Below, in pieces: positions 1 through 10,379 of a stretch of 64,000 nt of DNA. Numbering within the stretch: position 1 is the first letter of the stretch; each line of letters opens with the position of its first letter. Location: positions 9,039,001 through 9,103,000 of the forward strand of contig JAZBRS010000059.1 of NCBI GenBank assembly GCA_037176725.1. Direction: 5' to 3'. The notes under the pieces were generated by a model, which was given only the letters and a program-made list of their open reading frames with translations, had not been told where the DNA came from and searched no databases. The position numbers and the translations under genes are program-made. The stretch comes from Posidonia oceanica. Taxonomy: Eukaryota; Streptophyta; Magnoliopsida; Alismatales; Posidoniaceae.

Positions 1-235
1 TCCAACCATTCAAACGGGTCATAAACATAATAATAGAGGAGGGATCAGAAATGCCTTCCACTTCTACCATTTCATCATAGAACACACCCAAGATACCATT
101 TGGAAATCCTGTGCACCATTTGACAGTTTGTTTCTTCAATATCTTATCATGGCATCTCCTCATTTCAACTGCTCAATAAATGGAATCTTCCATCCCACTA
201 TACTTCCAAATACGTATTGGAAGTACTGTTGGAAT
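1..235 (-). pseudogene. Possible remnant of an unidentified coding exon
   Basis: Read on the minus strand, this stretch keeps a protein-like frame. It contains KYSGMEDSIY, one in-frame TGA, then AVEMRRCHDKILKKQ, TVKWCTGFPNGILG and IIMFMTRLNGW, and runs off the window start. The composition (W, C, G, M, charged residues) is unlike the low-complexity noise around it. I do not recognise the family. With the internal stop and no visible splice sites it is best treated as a decayed or partial exon. It could also be transposon-derived. Confidence 0.25.
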
Positions 236-615
236 GTAAAACATGTTCGGCCTTCATGATTAGGACTCTAGTGTTTGATATATGGTTGGGACCATTTGTT
301 AGATTTGTGAAGATTTCTCTTAGAACTTGGGTACCACCCAATTTTAATACATAAGGAATCCACAGGTAGCCAGTTATGACCTACAACCAGAAACAATGAT
401 TAAATGAAAATTATGAATAACAAATCACCACTCAATTCATATGAATGGAAATATGTTATATTAAAAATCAGTAATAGGGTTTCCCTTTTCTAGGCAAGAA
501 CCATTCTTTCTCGTACTAGTAGCAAGGAAATTGAAGAACATGGAAGCCAAAGCGGCGACGATTAAGCTTGGGCCAGTTGGTGGCGGCCATTGCTCGTCCT
601 TCACTCGCGGAGCAC
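236..615. other. Intergenic, nothing recognised
   Basis: AT-rich sequence between the two weak coding fragments. No convincing ORF, repeat or RNA gene is visible. Confidence 0.4.
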
Positions 616-813
616 ATGGAAGCCATGAGCTCCTCCTCCTACTCCCGGTTTTCCATAAACCCCTTAGCAAAAATCACCGACAAAAAGAGAAGCGTAGGGG
701 GATTGAGGTGCAGTAGTGGTGATGGCATTACCGAAATGGATGGTTCTGTCGAGAGGAAAAAGTTTGCGGTTTTCGTCTCCGGCCAGCAAAGGTTCGAATT
801 TCCGGTTGATTAA
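616..813 (+). CDS. Candidate first exon with a plastid-transit-like N-terminus
   Basis: An ATG at 616 opens a 65-codon frame. It begins MEAMSSSSYSRFSINPL, goes on to a basic stretch (KKRS) and ends its transit-like part with GGLRCSSGDG, then FAVFVSGQQRFEF and a stop. The Ser-rich, acid-poor start followed by an Arg-Cys junction resembles a chloroplast transit peptide. AAAG|GT near 795 could be a 5' splice site, so the exon may end before the stop. No downstream exon was recognised and G-rich imperfect repeats follow, so this may be a truncated gene copy. Family unknown; targeting is inference. Confidence 0.22.
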   Translation: MEAMSSSSYSRFSINPLAKITDKKRSVGGLRCSSGDGITEMDGSVERKKFAVFVSGQQRFEFPVD

Positions 814-819
814 CGAGGC

Positions 820-1060
820 CATGGTCGGTGGCCTTGGAGGGCGATGGCTTTGGAGAGGATGACGGCTTTGGAGAGGACGGTGGCCTTGGAGGGCGGCAGC
901 TAGGAAGATGAGGGTCATGATCGTGAGCGGCGTCTTGGTTGGAGGGTGGCTCGGAAGAGAGGGTGGTGGCTGGGAAGATGAGGGTCGTGAGTTCTAGTAG
1001 GAGTTTTGGGAAATTTTGGGAAGATGAGAGGATGGCAGCTGGAAGCGAGGGTTTTTCGAG
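820..1060. repeat. G-rich imperfect short repeats
   Basis: The phrases GGTGGCCTTGGAGGGCG, GGCTTTGGAGAGGA and GGAAGATGAGGGTC recur in degenerate form. They create open frames on both strands that are rich in Pro/Ser on the minus and Gly/Glu/Arg on the plus. These frames are composition artefacts, not genes. Confidence 0.45.
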
Positions 1061-1976
1061 TTTTTTTCCCCTGGTGTTAAGTGTTTTAGTTATTTTCTTT
1101 TTCTTAAAAAAAAACAATGGGAATAGACAATAGTTGTAATCATAGGACATTTAAATGAAAAGATCACGGTTAAGAAAAACCATAGGACTATCTGTTTGAT
1201 GTCGAGCTGGATGTCCTAACATAATAAAATAATCCAAAAGAGACTCACAAGTGGCTTGATTTTACACGTTCATTGAAGAGAAAGAGGCACTTGTAAGACT
1301 CAAAAGAACTTGCATGCCATCCATCTAGGATATTCTAGTGGTTGTTACGATTTTTCACTATAGTGGTGCTATAATGCATGAAAGTGAGAGTTTTTCATGG
1401 AAAAATAATATAATTTATGAGGTTAAACTTAGATCTCTTGTATGAATTGCTGGAATAATTTCATATTAAAAAAAAAGTAAGGATTGAATTTATAGTTATA
1501 TATAAATAGATTCTTTTATTCATCATCAAATAATTTTAAATTAGATGTCAATATTTCAACATAAATGACCTCATACTGAAAGATAGACCTAGACTTGGAC
1601 AATACCAATTCCTTGAAAAATGTTCAAGGATGGTATTAGAGTAGAGACACAACGTAATCCATTAATACTTAAACAAATACTTGTGACTTGAATCATCTAA
1701 CTGGTAGTAATTTTGACAATTTGAACAAAAAAGGGCCTCCAAATGTGACTGACACACTTAATAAAATGCAGGGATTATAATCATCAATGTGTTAACGAAC
1801 TCTAATAGTGAGATTAGTCAGAAACTGTGCTTTTACGATCTCCGTCATGATTCAAAATCATAGTAACCAAATATTTACCACCATCCGAAAAAACATCAAT
1901 GTATTACAAACTATATATTTGTGTAAGACATGAAACCGATAGATACTTCTCAACGAACTGACAATTGAATCCCTAA
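1061..1976. other. AT-rich intergenic DNA, nothing recognised
   Basis: No ORF of note, no RNA gene and no clear repeat. The right end is the 16-bp target duplication of the LINE fragment that follows. Confidence 0.4.
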
Positions 1977-2174
1977 TTGTTAGTGTCGTTTTTTTTACGA
2001 GCAGTAGAATTATCTATTATTAATACTTGATTATGAGTACTACTGTTAAATAAACAAAAAAGATATAAAATTCATTACCTACAAAATTAAAAAAAAAAAT
2101 ACACCCAAATCACCAATACAGAGGTGAACAAACAAAAAAAACATCATAAGTGAAACATTTGTTAGTGTCGTTTT
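1977..2174 (-). mobile_element. 5'-truncated LINE scrap with 16-bp TSD
   Basis: The 16-mer TTGTTAGTGTCGTTTT occurs at 1977-1992 and again at 2159-2174. Between them lie about 166 bp (1993-2158) that start with a T-run, i.e. the poly(A) tail of a minus-strand insert. The insert matches, with divergence, the 3' end of the larger LINE at about 10383-10540; both share a segment like TCTATTAATTTAATACTTGA and a CACCAATA block. Poly(A), long TSD and 3'-only sequence are the signature of target-primed reverse transcription. It sits about 500 bp upstream of the ZPR start codon. Confidence 0.72.
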
Positions 2175-2399
2175 CATTAGCATGCGGAGAAGTCCAAGCT
2201 CATCATCCATTCCAAGACCCAACGAGGAGACAGAAGACTTTCAGCATATGGGATGGTGGCCTTCATCATCATCATCATCATTGCCAACTCTGAAATATCT
2301 CCCTCACTTTCTTTCTCCTTATCACACACAGGTTTTATGTCATCCCGAAAGTGCTCCATCTTCTGAGTACTTCATCAACCAGTTAGGAAAAGGCATAAC

Positions 2400-2475
2400 A
2401 AAACCTTATTTATAGAGTAGGAAGGTGACGGTCTTATTGCATGCAATGCAACCTCCCTCTTTTATAAGCAGGTTA
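2400..2475 (+). promoter_or_regulatory. Candidate TATA boxes upstream of the ZPR gene
   Basis: TTATTTATAGA at about 2406-2416 and CTTTTATAAGC at about 2459-2469 resemble plant TATA boxes, 190-250 bp before the ATG at 2656. Which is used, and where transcription starts, cannot be told from sequence alone. Confidence 0.35.
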
Positions 2476-2655
2476 TCAACCACACATCAATAAGTCATGT
2501 TTCCTTCTAGGCCATGGCCACGGTGTTGCCGGATGAAACTCAATTCTAGACCTCGGGCACGAGCCCTACCTCGCGCCATCAGAAGGCAACAATGGTATTA
2601 CAATTCTCGATCATTTTTAGTTGTTTTGTTTTGTGACTCGAGACATTGTAACAGG

Positions 2656-2865
2656 ATGTCGAGGAAGAAAGGTAGTGGTGGTGGTAAAAGAGTCGGAGCG
2701 TTGGAGCTGCGGAACCGGAGGCTATGTTTGGAGAATAGACGTATTATGGAGGAGAACGAGAGGCTGAGGGAGAAGATTCTTGTTCTCCGGCGAGAGAACG
2801 AGTTGCTTTCCTACCAGATCAATGGTGATGGTTGTGGGCACATGAATGTTGACTCCACTCTCTGA
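2656..2865 (+). CDS. ZPR: LITTLE ZIPPER (ZPR) micro-protein
   Basis: Plant ZPR proteins are small leucine-zipper proteins without a DNA-binding domain. They pair with class III HD-ZIP factors and block their DNA binding, tuning shoot meristem and leaf polarity. From the ATG at 2656 the product is 69 aa, in the family size range (about 65-105). After a basic Gly-rich N-terminus comes the family core ELRNRRLCLENRRIMEENER followed by LREKILVLRRENELLSYQI. Hydrophobic residues fall at 23, 30, 37, 44 and 51, an exact heptad series. The frame is open back to 2497 (122 codons). I prefer 2656 because the zipper begins soon after it and TTGTAACAG just before it looks like a 3' splice site, so an upstream exon or 5' UTR intron is possible. 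The assignment rests on the core motif; which ZPR paralogue it is remains unknown. Confidence 0.85.
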   Translation: MSRKKGSGGGKRVGALELRNRRLCLENRRIMEENERLREKILVLRRENELLSYQINGDGCGHMNVDSTL

Positions 2866-3914
2866 TCTGCAACTACAAGTGTCCACCATTGTTGAATCCT
2901 CAATTGAGCTCTCTCTCTAGCTTCTTCTTGTTTTTCCGTCTTTCTTTTCTTTTTCCCTTGTAGTGGTGGTTTTGCAAATTACAGGGCAATAAGAAAATGG
3001 TGGTTGCAAATACATGTGACTTTTTCCTCTTTATCTTTTCTCTAATCTAAAAAACATTTATTGTGCTAAGTTTTTAGTCATTCTATCTAAATTTCCGGAG
3101 GTCCCTGTTTTATCCGTCAGGAGCATTAGTATCTTAAGATTATCTCTTTTCACAATTTGCTACCAATGTTTGATTAATGATCTCAAGCGTATAACAATTA
3201 TGTACAAAGTATTCCTTCCATTTATTTAATCAGACTTGTGTTTGACTAAAAGCAGAAATCTTAAAACAAAGATATTAAAAAAAAAACCCATGAAGTTTAT
3301 CAGTAATTGACCTGCAGGTCCCACACATTTACATAAAAGAAATTTGAAGCATGAAATTCGAATCCTGCAACCCTCGAAAGAAACCGAAAAATCGAAAATG
3401 GAAGAGCAAAGAGGCACCTCCAAGAAGAGTACCGTATTGGAAAAGTACCATCCGATGACGTGAGCAATGTTGTCAGCTAGAGATAAAATTAGAAAAAGTA
3501 CCTTAAAGCAAATATGCTTGAATAGCAACTAAGCTTCAGGGTTCAATAGTAGATTGCGAAAATTGTAGTTGTGCATCATTCATACAGAAGTTGAAGCATG
3601 AAAACTATTCTACATAATTATGCTGATGATTTAGCCTTGAGCTTAGTTCACAGAAACAACGTATTGCGATTATTCAAAAGCATACAATCATCAAAAGGAT
3701 TGATTACCTTTGGACTGAAAGCAAAAACTCATGCACGGCATCTATGTTTGAACTCTCATCTTTTTCAAGTAAAAGACTACAAAAGAACAGTACTTTGCAA
3801 AGGTTGGATCCCTACACCCGCAGTATTCTTGAGGTGTTTCAACAAGCATATTGAATCTGATCAGCCCAAATCTCTCTTCGGAATTGCATCGTGTTGATGC
3901 TAGATAAAGGTAGA
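2866..3914. other. 3' flanks of ZPR and DHDPS (convergent genes)
   Basis: This stretch lies between two convergent genes and must hold both 3' UTRs. AT-rich; short frames on both strands (for example 3226-3528 minus, 3598-3897 plus) show no family resemblance. No tRNA or repeat seen. Confidence 0.45.
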
Positions 3915-6900
3915 CTAATACCGACTCAACAGAATGAAGTCATCATCATCAAGAACCAGTACATCTTTTTGTCCAACAAAATGCTCCCTCCCTAGCTTGT
4001 TCACAATATCGACAAACTCAACTCTTTTTGAACGTGGAAGGGGAACATACGGCAACCTGGAAACAGGCCTGATCACCCCCAATTGGGCCAGAGCAGTATT
4101 GAGACCAATAGGGTTTGGCTCACAAAACAGCCAGTCAATCAATGGCATTAGTTTGGAGTTCAGAGACAGGTTCTTTCCAAGGAACATCAGGTCGTGCATC
4201 AATCCTGGAATGAGGTTACTGACAACCGATATAACCCCAGATGCCCCATGCATCCATCTAGCATCATGGCACTGGTCATCATTACCACTCCAAATCACAA
4301 TGCCTTTGTCTGAGTATTCTCTAACTCGATCATTTCCTACACATTCCTTGACACCCGCCATGTTTGCATTTTGCGAAAACATATGAATGACATGAGGAGG
4401 AATATCTTGTCCAGTCCTGGAAGGAACATTGTAGATGATGGTAGGGCCCATCGAGAGGATGGTATCAAAATGAGAAGCCAATCCTTCCACAGACGTTTTG
4501 CCATAATAGGGATTGACATGTAAGGCTGCATGCATGCCTACAGCAAAACCCTGTTCAGATGCATGGATTGCTTCTCTTGTTGAGTTGCTCCCGGTGTTTC
4601 CAATCACTTTGATTGATGTGCCAAAGCAATTGATGGTATGTCCAATGAGCATGATGTGTTCATCCCAACTCATGAGGTGTCCTTCCCCTGTTGTACCCCC
4701 AACAATCACCCCTTCAACACCATTTACTATTTGTGTGCTTATCAGAGAATCATAAGCATCAATATCAAATCTCCCATCAGGTAGATATGGGGTCTTGATG
4801 GCAGTGATCAACCTAAGCTTTTTAATGTCATCAACTGATGTCCTGCGATGTGTAACAGTGAGAATATTAGGGATCCCCAAATCACTATGAGTAACCAAAG
4901 AAATATTAAATGAAACCTTGATAATTCTTTTTTTCTTTGCAAGCTAAGGACGGACGGAATACTTGGTGACATATAAAACAGCAAATCAAGCAATGCATAT
5001 TTTATCACTAGCATATTACACCGGACTCCATGCTTTTGTTATATAAACATATACGACAAGCAACAGACAAAAACATGTGTAATGACCATATTAATGCAAA
5101 TTGTTTCCCTCCGAAAATGAATTCAGAAAATGATTATATTAGTTACATAGAAGAGGTTTGCACTGCTCCATCTTCTTTAGGTCAATATCTGTGGGATGCA
5201 CAACCACAGAATATGATATCAGAATTCTACTCCATTCAAACATGGATCATGATGAATACAGTTATGTCACCAACTAAGAAATGGACAAATCTTAGCAGAC
5301 CTGGTGATGTTAGAAGCTTCTCTAGAGTTCTCCCCACAAGTGGAGTGTGTGAAGTATAATCAATTGGAGCATAGCTAAGGAGCTTGAAGGTTATTCTGCA
5401 TATGACACTTCATTGCTAAAAAGAAGTGTCTAAATGAATATTAAGACTACATTGATATACCAGTTAATATTCCATTAGAATAAGTAAGACTTCAGATAAT
5501 TTCAACTAAAAAAGAAAACATGAGAAAAACTAAGTAATCTATTTCAGGAAAAGATGGACAGATACCAGAATGCTTCCTATTTCCTAGACAACCAATGCTA
5601 CATTATTATAGTGCATTTTACCTGTTCTTAACTTCAAAGCTGCGCATTGGGAGATGCAAACTAGGAATTACAGCTGCAACAGGTGACCTCCATCTTCCAC
5701 TCCTAGGTCATCAGCCATAATACATCAATTCAAGTGAGAAAAACAAGCTTCATTTCATGCAATGAAGTAGCTTCAACAATTACATTACAATTTCTAACAG
5801 AATAACTCTGGGAAGAATTTTTTATTTTTTATCAGTGAATGTATAGGATAGAGGAGAAGAATTTAAAGACTCCGGTCATATTCAACTGAAGTGATGACAC
5901 ACTTTAAATAGGAAACAGAGATCTATCGCTTGCGTATGAATGGATGATAGCATAGATGAATAGCATGGTAGAAAAGGTCAGAACACAAGGTGCAGCAAAG
6001 TGGTAATATTAATCCACAGACACATCCATACCCATTTAGAATATCTATATTAAGTGGAGATACAGGATAAAACAATTAGATGTGAATTCTGCTCTGTTGG
6101 TAAAATCAAGATTCTTGTCTATAACCAAGCTGATCCATGGTCTGAGGTACTTTATAAAACACAAAATACAAACATATACTGGCAGACTTGGTCGTTTCTG
6201 TCGAATGACAATGGTCCATATTCGCTTGCAGAACACAAAATTGAGCAAGCACAAAGTTGCTTAAGGCAACAAAGGTGAGTTGAAGCTGTATACTTTTCAA
6301 AAGAGTACTACACCAATAGATCCGCAATAGCTTCCTTGAGAAACCACAAAGTGAGCATAGCATTCATGCTTTCCATACTAACTACAACGATTAAGAGAAT
6401 GAAACAAGTTAACAATACACTCACTTCTTCAATATGTTTTTAATCTTTTTATCTGAAGTGAAAAAACATCTGATTTATGTCAACAAACTTTCTAAGATGA
6501 AGAAAAGAAAGCTACAAGGCACAATTGCCTGGGAACTAATTTGTCAATAAGTAAGTTAATACCGTCAAATCTGTCCTACAAAAAAATACAGCTACCACAA
6601 CTTCAAACGAATTCTCTTTCCACACAATCACATCGATAACCAGTGAGTATTGGTATTTATAATCCTGAAATCGTCTTCTTCATCGCCATAAAGCAGATCA
6701 CCAGCAAAGATGATTCATACTTATTAACAGTAACAACTTGGTCCATAACAAATTAATATCGTTTTTAAAATAATTGAACTCCAAAACAATCTAACTTATC
6801 CTGTGTTCCTTCAGAAGTAGGCGAGGGCATAGCATCAAGCATTTGGTTATAAAAGCATCAATCTTCTGCAAAGAGCACAGAAATTTTTAGTGAATCTCCT

Positions 6901-7177
6901 CCACCGAGCATCTCCTCTTCTCCTTGCCAGTTTCTTAACTCAAACTTTACATATCATACACAATGACCAGCTTCACTAACATTAAGATAGACCAAACCAA
7001 TCAAGAGAACGAGAAACTACAGCAGAAACGAACAAACAACATGAGAAGAAAGAAAAAAAAAAGCGAGCACATTTAAGATAACAACCTCTCACAAGCATCA
7101 GGAGCTGGCCGGCAGTGAGTCCTCATCCAAAAACGTGCAGTGGCCTCCTTAGAACAGAGATTATAGTTCGCAAACAT
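3915..7177 (-). CDS. DHDPS: 4-hydroxy-tetrahydrodipicolinate synthase (DHDPS), three exons, plastid
   Basis: Catalyses the first committed step of lysine synthesis in plastids: pyruvate plus aspartate semialdehyde to HTPA, inhibited by lysine. I join 7177-7086, 5702-5622 and 4842-3915 (92+81+928 = 1101 nt, 366 aa; plant enzymes are about 360-365). The junctions are AG|GT, AG|GTAAAA and two AG acceptors, and every phase fits. Exon 2 gives [18 protein letters not shown], the conserved plant motif at the transit boundary. Exon 3 gives [21 protein letters not shown] (about 106-112, substrate loop), [18 protein letters not shown], the proton-relay Tyr in IIYNVPS (about 195), the Schiff-base Lys in MAGVKECVG (about 223), SGNDDQCHD and [16 protein letters not shown]. 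It ends [12 protein letters not shown] before TAG at 3917-3915. Exon 1 (30 aa) shows Y-x-L-C-S and R-T-H-C spacing like other plant N-termini. The gene appears intact. Exons 2-3 are near certain; exon 1 is probable. Confidence 0.93.
5622..5702 (-). other. DHDPS: DHDPS coding exon 2
   Basis: 81 nt bounded by CCTAG| upstream and |GTAAAATGC downstream. Two in-frame TGA codons lie just before the acceptor, so an upstream exon is required. The last two bases (AG) join the first base of exon 3 (G, 4842) to give the Arg of VKNRTSVDD. Confidence 0.9.
7086..7177 (-). other. DHDPS: DHDPS coding exon 1 (transit peptide)
   Basis: The ATG at 7177-7175 (context GGGGGAGATG) opens 30 codons plus two bases and ends GAG AG|GTTGTT. 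Joined to exon 2 this makes an Arg followed by SGRWRSP, matching the KRR-xxx-WRSP junction of known plant enzymes. The peptide starts [16 protein letters not shown] and has no usual rival within intron 1. The donor is not a strong consensus (GTTGTT). An alternative GTGAGA four bases earlier would break the frame. Confidence 0.65.
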
Positions 7178-7720
7178 CTCCCCCAACAAAACCCAACTCA
7201 CAAAACTCCTCAAAGATCAAAACTTTCCAACTTCACCAAACTAAAAAGGCACCCAAAACACTTCAAAAACGAAGCTTTGGCCTTGGAAACAGTACCAAAA
7301 GCAGCGCCAACCAAGATAGGCAATGACTCAGAAACTGGCACCACCAATAATATTAGTGATAGAAATCCTAATCGGCATTGGAATAATGGAAGACACCAGT
7401 GTGGAAGCAGCAGCAGTAGTAGTGGAAGAAGAAGAAGAAGAAGAAGAAGAAGAGGAGGAGGAGGAGGAGGCATGGTGGTGGAAGAGGGAATGCTGGAGGA
7501 GGACCCTGGGAGTGAGTGGGTCCATGGCCAGTGTTGGGGGAGGAACCGAATTGAAAGATGAGACCTTAGAAGGTGACGATGGGATTGATGGAAGATTCCT
7601 GGGGTTTGTGGTGGGTGTTTTAGTTCCTCTGTTACTCTCTCCTGAGGATCATGGAGTGTGGAGTGTGGAGTGTGGAGTGAGTGAAAGATAACTGTGGATT
7701 GTGGAGTGGAAGTACCGATG
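7178..7720 (-). promoter_or_regulatory. DHDPS 5' leader and promoter with a GAA/CTT tract
   Basis: Directly upstream of the DHDPS start. It carries a GAA/GAG run at about 7424-7470, i.e. a CTT/CTC-rich leader as seen from the gene, which is common in plant 5' UTRs. Long Leu, Ser, Pro or Glu frames here (for example 7210-7473 and 7328-7525 minus, 7323-7691 plus) come from that run. No definite TATA box was picked. Confidence 0.5.
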
Positions 7721-8595
7721 GATCTGGGATGGCCCTATGCGGCTATGCCTAGGGTTTTTTTTAATAAATAATATTTGAAAATTACTATTAACTGTAAACT
7801 ATGATTTTTGAGAATTTCAACTTAAAAATAGAACTCCTTTTTTACCATGGAATGGTTCTTTTCAAATGATACGTTGAAACTAGTCATCGTTAATATTAAC
7901 AACTAAGTTGGTTTCTCATGGGATTCTTAATTTAGGTAAGAAGTTGTGTAATTGACTAACTGAATTACTTACAGTTGATTGGATAGATTGCAACGGTTTG
8001 AGACTAATTAGTTACCGTTGTTTAAAAAAAGAACTAAAAAAAGAACCATGAACAAAAAAATAGCATTAAGTCACTCCGATAATGACCCACGGAATAATGT
8101 TCTCACAATGAAAAGTAATTTCTGGACATACCACATTTGATACACCCTCCCCTCCCCCAACAAAAAAGGTCCACATGATGTTGAGACAGTTTCAACAATG
8201 ACTTAAAAGCATTTGGCAGTGAAGAGATATACTTGGCCAAATTTCAATTTATTCAGATAACTCTCATAACTGGGATTAATTAGGTAAATATAAATATTTG
8301 TTCTTGGAGTTATAACATTAATGGCAACAGAAAAGAACTTACTTATGAGGGATTCTTAAGTAAATATGACTTTAAGAACATGAAGTTGATAACTGAGTAC
8401 CAAACATCAATCAAACCACAATTTACAGGAAAACAAGTATAATGTTAGGATTTTTTTCTTAATGTTGTATGAACAGAGTACAACCTACCAATGCAAGATA
8501 CTAGCGATATAGTTAGTTTGGCTTGCTTTAACAAGGTTAACCAAAGTGTTACTTTCTCTTTGACAACTGTATTTACCTATGTTTGGAACTTACAT
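7721..8595. other. AT-rich intergenic DNA, nothing recognised
   Basis: No ORF, RNA gene or clear repeat seen between the DHDPS promoter and the LINE fragment. Confidence 0.4.
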
Positions 8596-8599
8596 ACAT

Positions 8600-9700
8600 T
8601 TTTTTTGAAAAAGTTCAAGATAAAGGTCATACAAGAAAAGCAATCGTTCAACACTCAACCTTAACAGCATAGGAGTCAATTCCACAAAATAACAACAAAA
8701 AAATAGAAAACAAAAGACACAAATGTTCATGCAAACCAACAAAACATCAGCTGAATCCTAGTGATCAAACCAAGAAAACCACACAACAAAAAATGTCCAA
8801 ACAAACAATTGCCAAGCGAAGCGTTCAGGACAGAAGGAACAACAACTGACAAAAGGGCTGGAGCATCTCCAGTTCAGCTGTTCATCTCATTCTCTTGTGC
8901 CTCAAGAAGGTGCATATGCGTCTCGTCTAAATTCATTGCTTCCAGGTCAACGAGAGCCTTAGCCTCCGTAGCCTTAAAGCACTGCTACAATGAAGTTGGA
9001 GCAACGATGGATGCCGCTACTTGCCTCTCCTGTGCCCAGAAAGTTTTGACTTTCTTAATGTTGAATGATGTCACCGACTCTGCATCATTCATTTCCTGCC
9101 ATTGAGAGTCTCTACCCAAGACATAGCAAAAGAAATGATCAACAGAAAAGCATCATAAGGAGAGGAGTTTTTGTTCCTGAAAACGAGATTATTTCTTGCC
9201 AACCAGATGGTCCATAAAAAAGCCATGACAATGATATACCAAGCAAGAGAGTCTGGATCAAATCTAATAAATCCTATCAATGAGTAGATTTGGTAAAAAT
9301 CTAATTGAACATGATCTAAAGACTGAAGGAAACTATCTGAAAGGAAGAAGCTCCAAATGGTCTTAGCAAAACTACAAGGAGTAAATGACCAGCATCCACC
9401 AAGGAGGAGTTGCAAAAGGAGCAATAACAAGTACTCACATTCCAACCTTTCTTGAGAAGGTTGGTTTTCGTTAGAAATTTGTCATGGAAGGTAAGCTGAC
9501 AAAAGATTTTAACCTTCATGGAAGGTAGCTAAGGACTTCTAAATTCTCTTGTTCAGCCTAGAATGAAGGCCACTGTCATTGATGAATGGGGGAAAGTTTA
9601 ACATGGTGCTCAGCAAACTTTCGTAATCATTTAAGACATATGCTAGCCTTGGGCTAAGTTTAGAAGCAAGTTTTGTTTGATGTTGGGTGAGGAAGAGTTA
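8600..9700 (-). mobile_element. 3' fragment of a LINE retrotransposon
   Basis: Minus-strand frames at 9316-9519 and 9089-9445 hold the C-terminal zinc-binding region of plant LINE reverse transcriptases: MKVKIFCQLTFHDKFLTKTN, GWNVSTCYCSFC, then AGHLLL and WTIWLARNNLVFRNKNSS. Frameshifts and stops break it. About 9520-9590 resembles 11220-11285 of the second LINE. A T-run at about 8600-8607 may be the poly(A) tail; the left limit is inferred from it. No reliable TSD found. Confidence 0.6.
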
Positions 9701-10368
9701 ATTAAACTCAACTACTGGTGACCAGAAATGACTCCAATCTTGCCACCTGAATTGTGTGACATTTGGGCCACAGCTTCCAAGGATGTGGACCAACGCTTTG
9801 TTGCTGTGGTCGTCAAAGAAGATTTGTACAGCGACCAACGGCTGACAAACAAATGATGGATCTGGTGCAAGAGAAACCCTTCCTTGTGCTTTACCGGCCC
9901 ACTCACTGTTAAGGCCCATCAGCTCATTAAATTCAATTAATGAGACTCATATGTCCTCCTTCAAAATTATGGGAGAAAATTTTAGCAAACAGGAAACACA
10001 TGTATATGCCATTTCAGGGATTAATCCAAATGCCTATGCAATATGTTGATATTAAACCAAATATGAAGCTTTCTCTAAGTTTGTCCAAATCCAAATGGTT
10101 AAAGCTTGTTTTGCAGTCTTTTAAAAGATACTTCCACCAAACCCACATGCACAAGTTAATTAATTTCTTCTGAGAGACAAATATAAGGATGACAAGACAT
10201 TTGAAGTATATATTATCCACAGAAAATGATGCAGCACATAAGATACCTCTGGCACATGTTTATGCCATTTTAGGCAACCCAAATTTCCAAGCAATCTCCA
10301 AATACGATACCCATAATGGAGCTTTTTATGGGATTATTAAATAGCCAAACCGCTTAAAGTTTTTTTTA
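9701..10368. other. Unassigned sequence between two LINEs
   Basis: A 73-codon minus frame at 9698-9919 shows no family I recognise. The rest is AT-rich. It may be older transposon sequence. Confidence 0.3.
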
Positions 10369-10379
10369 GTTAGTTTTTT

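Noticed and set aside
3598..3897. Plus-strand frame containing NYADDLALS, like a reverse transcriptase box
   Set aside because: No other RT motif is present, spacing to the following residues does not fit, and the region is the DHDPS 3' flank. Treated as chance.
4843..4898. N-terminal residues of the single-frame DHDPS ([10 protein letters not shown]...)
   Set aside because: They lie in intron 2. The acceptor at 4844-4843 joins exon 2 in phase with the conserved VKNRTSVDD.
7210..7691. Leu-, Ser-, Pro- and Glu-run proteins on both strands
   Set aside because: Produced by a GAA/GAG microsatellite in the DHDPS leader.
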